Positions 5,520 through 5,584 of a stretch of DNA of 5,584 nucleotides are shown piece after piece. This DNA comes from Acidimicrobiia bacterium (GTDB lineage: Bacteria > Actinomycetota > Acidimicrobiia > IMCC26256 > JAENVU01). Location of the stretch: positions 1 through 5,584 of the forward strand of contig JANYLF010000076.1 in assembly GCA_025357995.1 (NCBI GenBank), given 5' to 3'. Below the pieces are notes generated by a model. The model was not told where the DNA came from, did not search any database, and was given only the letters and a program-made list of their open reading frames with translations. Every line of letters begins with the position of its first letter. The first letter of the stretch is position 1. The translations under genes and the position numbers were made by a program.

Positions 5520-5525
5520 ACTATA
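5520..5525 (-). promoter_or_regulatory. Likely -10 box of the tRNA-Gly gene
   Basis: On the - strand TATAGT lies 12 bases before the mature 5' end of the tRNA, which would give a transcript with a leader of about five or six bases. It matches the TANNNT pattern and is close to TATAAT. The expected -35 position (5543-5548) reads GAGAGA, a poor match, so recognition may depend on the -10 box. Confidence 0.5.
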
Positions 5526-5531
5526 CGCGCC

Positions 5532-5557
5532 GCGGCCCCGGATCTCTCCGGGGCCGC
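5532..5557. terminator. GC-rich hairpin, probable terminator of a gene beyond the right edge
   Basis: GCGGCCCCGGA (5532-5542) and TCCGGGGCCGC (5547-5557) are exact reverse complements around the four-base loop TCTC, giving an 11-bp stem. No T run follows on either strand. No gene in this window needs it on the + strand except as distal read-through protection. It more probably ends a - strand gene that lies to the right, ahead of the tRNA promoter. Confidence 0.55.
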
Positions 5558-5584
5558 AGTCGCAATTCCGAGGTGGTTACGGGC

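Overview
The window is chromosomal DNA of high G+C content, with strong G/C preference at third codon positions and GTG starts alongside ATG. The gene content points to a high-GC Actinomycetota bacterium: the SSB has a glycine-rich linker and acidic tip, NucS (the actinobacterial/archaeal mismatch endonuclease) is present, and the best DnaA-box-like site has the TTGTCCACA form typical of actinobacteria. A deep lineage such as Acidimicrobiia is plausible, but that is inference and unproven.

Left part (1-2892, + strand): the conserved ribosomal/replication cluster. The 3' end of ssb is followed by rpsR (bS18, here with a long acidic C-terminal extension), then rplI (bL9), whose start overlaps the rpsR stop in an ATGA junction. 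A 14-bp perfect palindrome closes this operon. A 247-base gap with a small cluster of DnaA-box-like sites leads to dnaB, the replicative helicase, which is complete and has no intein.

Middle part (2906-4087, - strand): a two-gene unit converging on dnaB with only 13 bases between. nucS comes first, then a small SnoaL/NTF2-like protein of unknown substrate behind a very good Shine-Dalgarno. Single-strand binding protein, helicase and mismatch endonuclease thus sit within about 4 kb.

Right part (4141-5411, + strand): transcribed divergently from nucS, a membrane-anchored DUF4349 protein and a small protein with two predicted membrane segments, which may have its own leaderless promoter. A tRNA-Gly(CCC) gene on the - strand follows, with a likely -10 box. 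A strong GC hairpin, probably the terminator of a gene outside the window, lies just behind that box.

Almost every gene here belongs to a known family, and I do not see a wholly new system. The parts most worth a second look are the bS18 tail, the DnaA-box cluster before dnaB, and the placement of nucS next to the replication genes.
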